Assembly: GCA_964236445.1 (NCBI GenBank)
Contig: CAXSDR010000140.1
Span: 1-6,629, forward strand
DNA: 6,629 nt
Direction of reading: 5' to 3'
Source: CAXSDR01 sp964236445
GTDB taxonomy: Bacteria; Actinomycetota; Actinomycetes; Motilibacterales; Motilibacteraceae
Position numbers and translations under genes: made by a program
The notes under the pieces: model-generated
The model's input: the letters and a program-made list of their open reading frames with translations, nothing else
Databases searched by the model: none
Told to the model about the DNA's origin: nothing
Shown: piece after piece, positions 5,525 to 6,629 of the stretch
How the letters are laid out: each line of letters begins with the position of its first letter
How positions within the stretch are numbered: the stretch's first letter is position 1

Positions 5525-6629
5525 AATCGACTTGCTGGCGATCCATCCCCTGAGAGCGGGTCGCCGACGAGACCGGCGGCAAGCGTGGCACCGTCGGCCT
5601 CGTCGATGATGAGGAAAGCCCCGCCACGGCGGTCGGCAGCGTAGGTGTCGAGCGGCAGCGGTTCGGCCGTCCGGAGCACGACCCGCGCCACGTCGTTGGA
5701 GGCAAGGGCGCGTGCCGGCGGAGTGCGCTGCATGGTCGTGACGTCGAGGACGTCGACCAGCTCGCGCACCAGCGCCTTGACGGTGCGCGTTCCGTGCCGC
5801 AGCAGCACCCGGTCGCCGACCTGCAGCGGGCGTGCTGCGAGCCACGCCACGGTGGCCGCCACGTCCTGGGTCGGGCTCGGGGCGTCATCCGGGTGTGCGA
5901 GGAGGTCACCACGCGAGACCGCGATCTCGTCGGCCAGCCGCAGGGACACCGACATGGGGGCGAAAGCCCGCTCGACCTTCGTGCCGAGCGCGTCGATGTC
6001 GACGACGCGGGTGCGACGCTGTGACGGCAGGACCACGATCTCGTCGCCCTTGCTGACATAGCCCGATGACACCTGCCCGGCGTACCACCGCTCACCGTTG
6101 GCCAGCAGGACGTTCTGCACCGGATAGCGCATCGCCTCGACCCGCACGTCGCGACCGGTGTCCACCGTCTCGAGGTGTTCGAGCAACGTCGGCCCGGAAT
6201 ACCACGGCGAGTCGGTGCCGCGGTCGACAACGTTGTCGCCGCGCAGCGCCGACACCGGGATCGCGGTGACCTCGGCGATGCCGTGGCCCTGCGCATAGCT
6301 GGTGAACTCGCGGGCGATCACGTCGAAGGCCGCCTCGTCCCAACCGACGAGGTCCATCTTGTTGACCGCGAGCGTGACGTGGGGAACGCGAAGCAGAGCC
6401 GCGACCGTGACGTGGCGGCGAGTCTGCTCGACCACGCCGTGTCGCGCGTCGACCAACAGGACGGCGACGTCGGCGCGCGACATCCCCGTGACGGTGTTGC
6501 GCGTGTATTCGACGTGGCCCGGGGTGTCGGCAAGCACAAACTTGCGTGCTGCCGTCGCGAAGTAGCGGTAGGCGACGTCGATCGTGATGCCCTGCTCGCG
6601 CTCGGCGCGCAGGCCGTCGGTGAGCAGCG
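5518..6629 (-). CDS. cysN: Sulfate adenylyltransferase subunit 1 (CysN), GTPase subunit of ATP sulfurylase; 5' end outside window
   Basis: CysN is the GTPase partner of CysD. GTP hydrolysis drives formation of adenosine 5'-phosphosulfate from ATP and sulfate, the first step of assimilatory sulfate reduction in the cytoplasm. 369 residues are visible, read in frame from 6627 to TAG at 5518-5520. The reading frame continues above 6537 into LLTDGLRAEREQGITIDVAY, so the GTG at 6537 is internal and not the start. GTPase motifs in visible numbering: switch I GITIDVAYRYF 13-23, G3 DTPGH 34-38, G4 NKMD 89-92, G5 SAL 126-128. The G1 P-loop lies in the missing N-terminus. Elongation-factor-like beta-barrel domains follow, including VQNVLL, YAGQVSSGYVSKGDEIVVLP and later LADEIAVSRGDLL. 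The C-terminus ends soon after the last barrel, so no APS kinase (CysC) is fused. The N-terminus and cysD are expected upstream of the right edge. It is followed by ssuA after 58 nt. Confidence 0.95.
   Translation of the reverse strand, partial: LLTDGLRAEREQGITIDVAYRYFATAARKFVLADTPGHVEYTRNTVTGMSRADVAVLLVDARHGVVEQTRRHVTVAALLRVPHVTLAVNKMDLVGWDEAAFDVIAREFTSYAQGHGIAEVTAIPVSALRGDNVVDRGTDSPWYSGPTLLEHLETVDTGRDVRVEAMRYPVQNVLLANGERWYAGQVSSGYVSKGDEIVVLPSQRRTRVVDIDALGTKVERAFAPMSVSLRLADEIAVSRGDLLAHPDDAPSPTQDVAATVAWLAARPLQVGDRVLLRHGTRTVKALVRELVDVLDVTTMQRTPPARALASNDVARVVLRTAEPLPLDTYAADRRGGAFLIIDEADGATLAAGLVGDPLSGDGSPASRFD

Noticed and set aside
5518..6537. cysN starting at GTG 6537 as a complete 339-residue gene
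   Set aside because: The same frame continues upstream into the conserved CysN switch I segment (GITIDVAYRYF) right up to the window edge, so the gene is 5'-truncated by the window and the GTG is an internal Val codon.

Overview
This window comes from the chromosome of a high-GC Gram-positive bacterium (Actinomycetota). The evidence is a very G/C-biased third codon position throughout, long spurious open frames on both strands, and protein sequences of actinobacterial type, such as the GlgX N-terminus starting MEVWPGNAYPLGAT and a short-linker siroheme synthase ending in a SUMT domain. I cannot place it more precisely from sequence alone. All six genes I can support lie on the minus strand, so transcription runs from high to low coordinates.

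Right to left, the layout is a sulfur-assimilation operon. It starts with cysN (sulfate adenylyltransferase GTPase subunit, cut by the right edge), followed by a 58-nt gap holding a striking imperfect inverted repeat. Then come ssuA (lipoprotein solute-binding protein), ssuB (ATPase), ssuC (permease) and cysG (precorrin-2 dehydrogenase / uroporphyrinogen-III methyltransferase). From ssuA to cysG the genes are packed tightly: an 18-nt gap, a 14-nt overlap, then a 4-nt CTGA overlap. CysN activates sulfate to APS. The ABC transporter would bring in a sulfur source (sulfonate, sulfate or a related oxyanion). CysG makes the siroheme precursor needed by the sulfite reductase, which is presumably encoded upstream, outside the window.

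A 162-nt gap separates cysG from glgX (glycogen debranching enzyme, cut by the left edge). glgX belongs to glycogen metabolism and is functionally unrelated. The gap holds a candidate sigma70-like promoter for glgX but no convincing intrinsic terminator for the sulfur operon.

I see no mobile elements, CRISPR arrays, RNA genes or phage genes, and no wholly new system. The points most worth a second look are the long inverted repeat bridging the cysN stop codon and the ssuA ribosome-binding site, and the apparent CTG start of cysG. Two further points are the short-linker CysG with Ala in place of the regulatory Ser, and the unresolved substrate of an Ssu-type transporter placed inside a sulfate-reduction operon with no monooxygenase visible.
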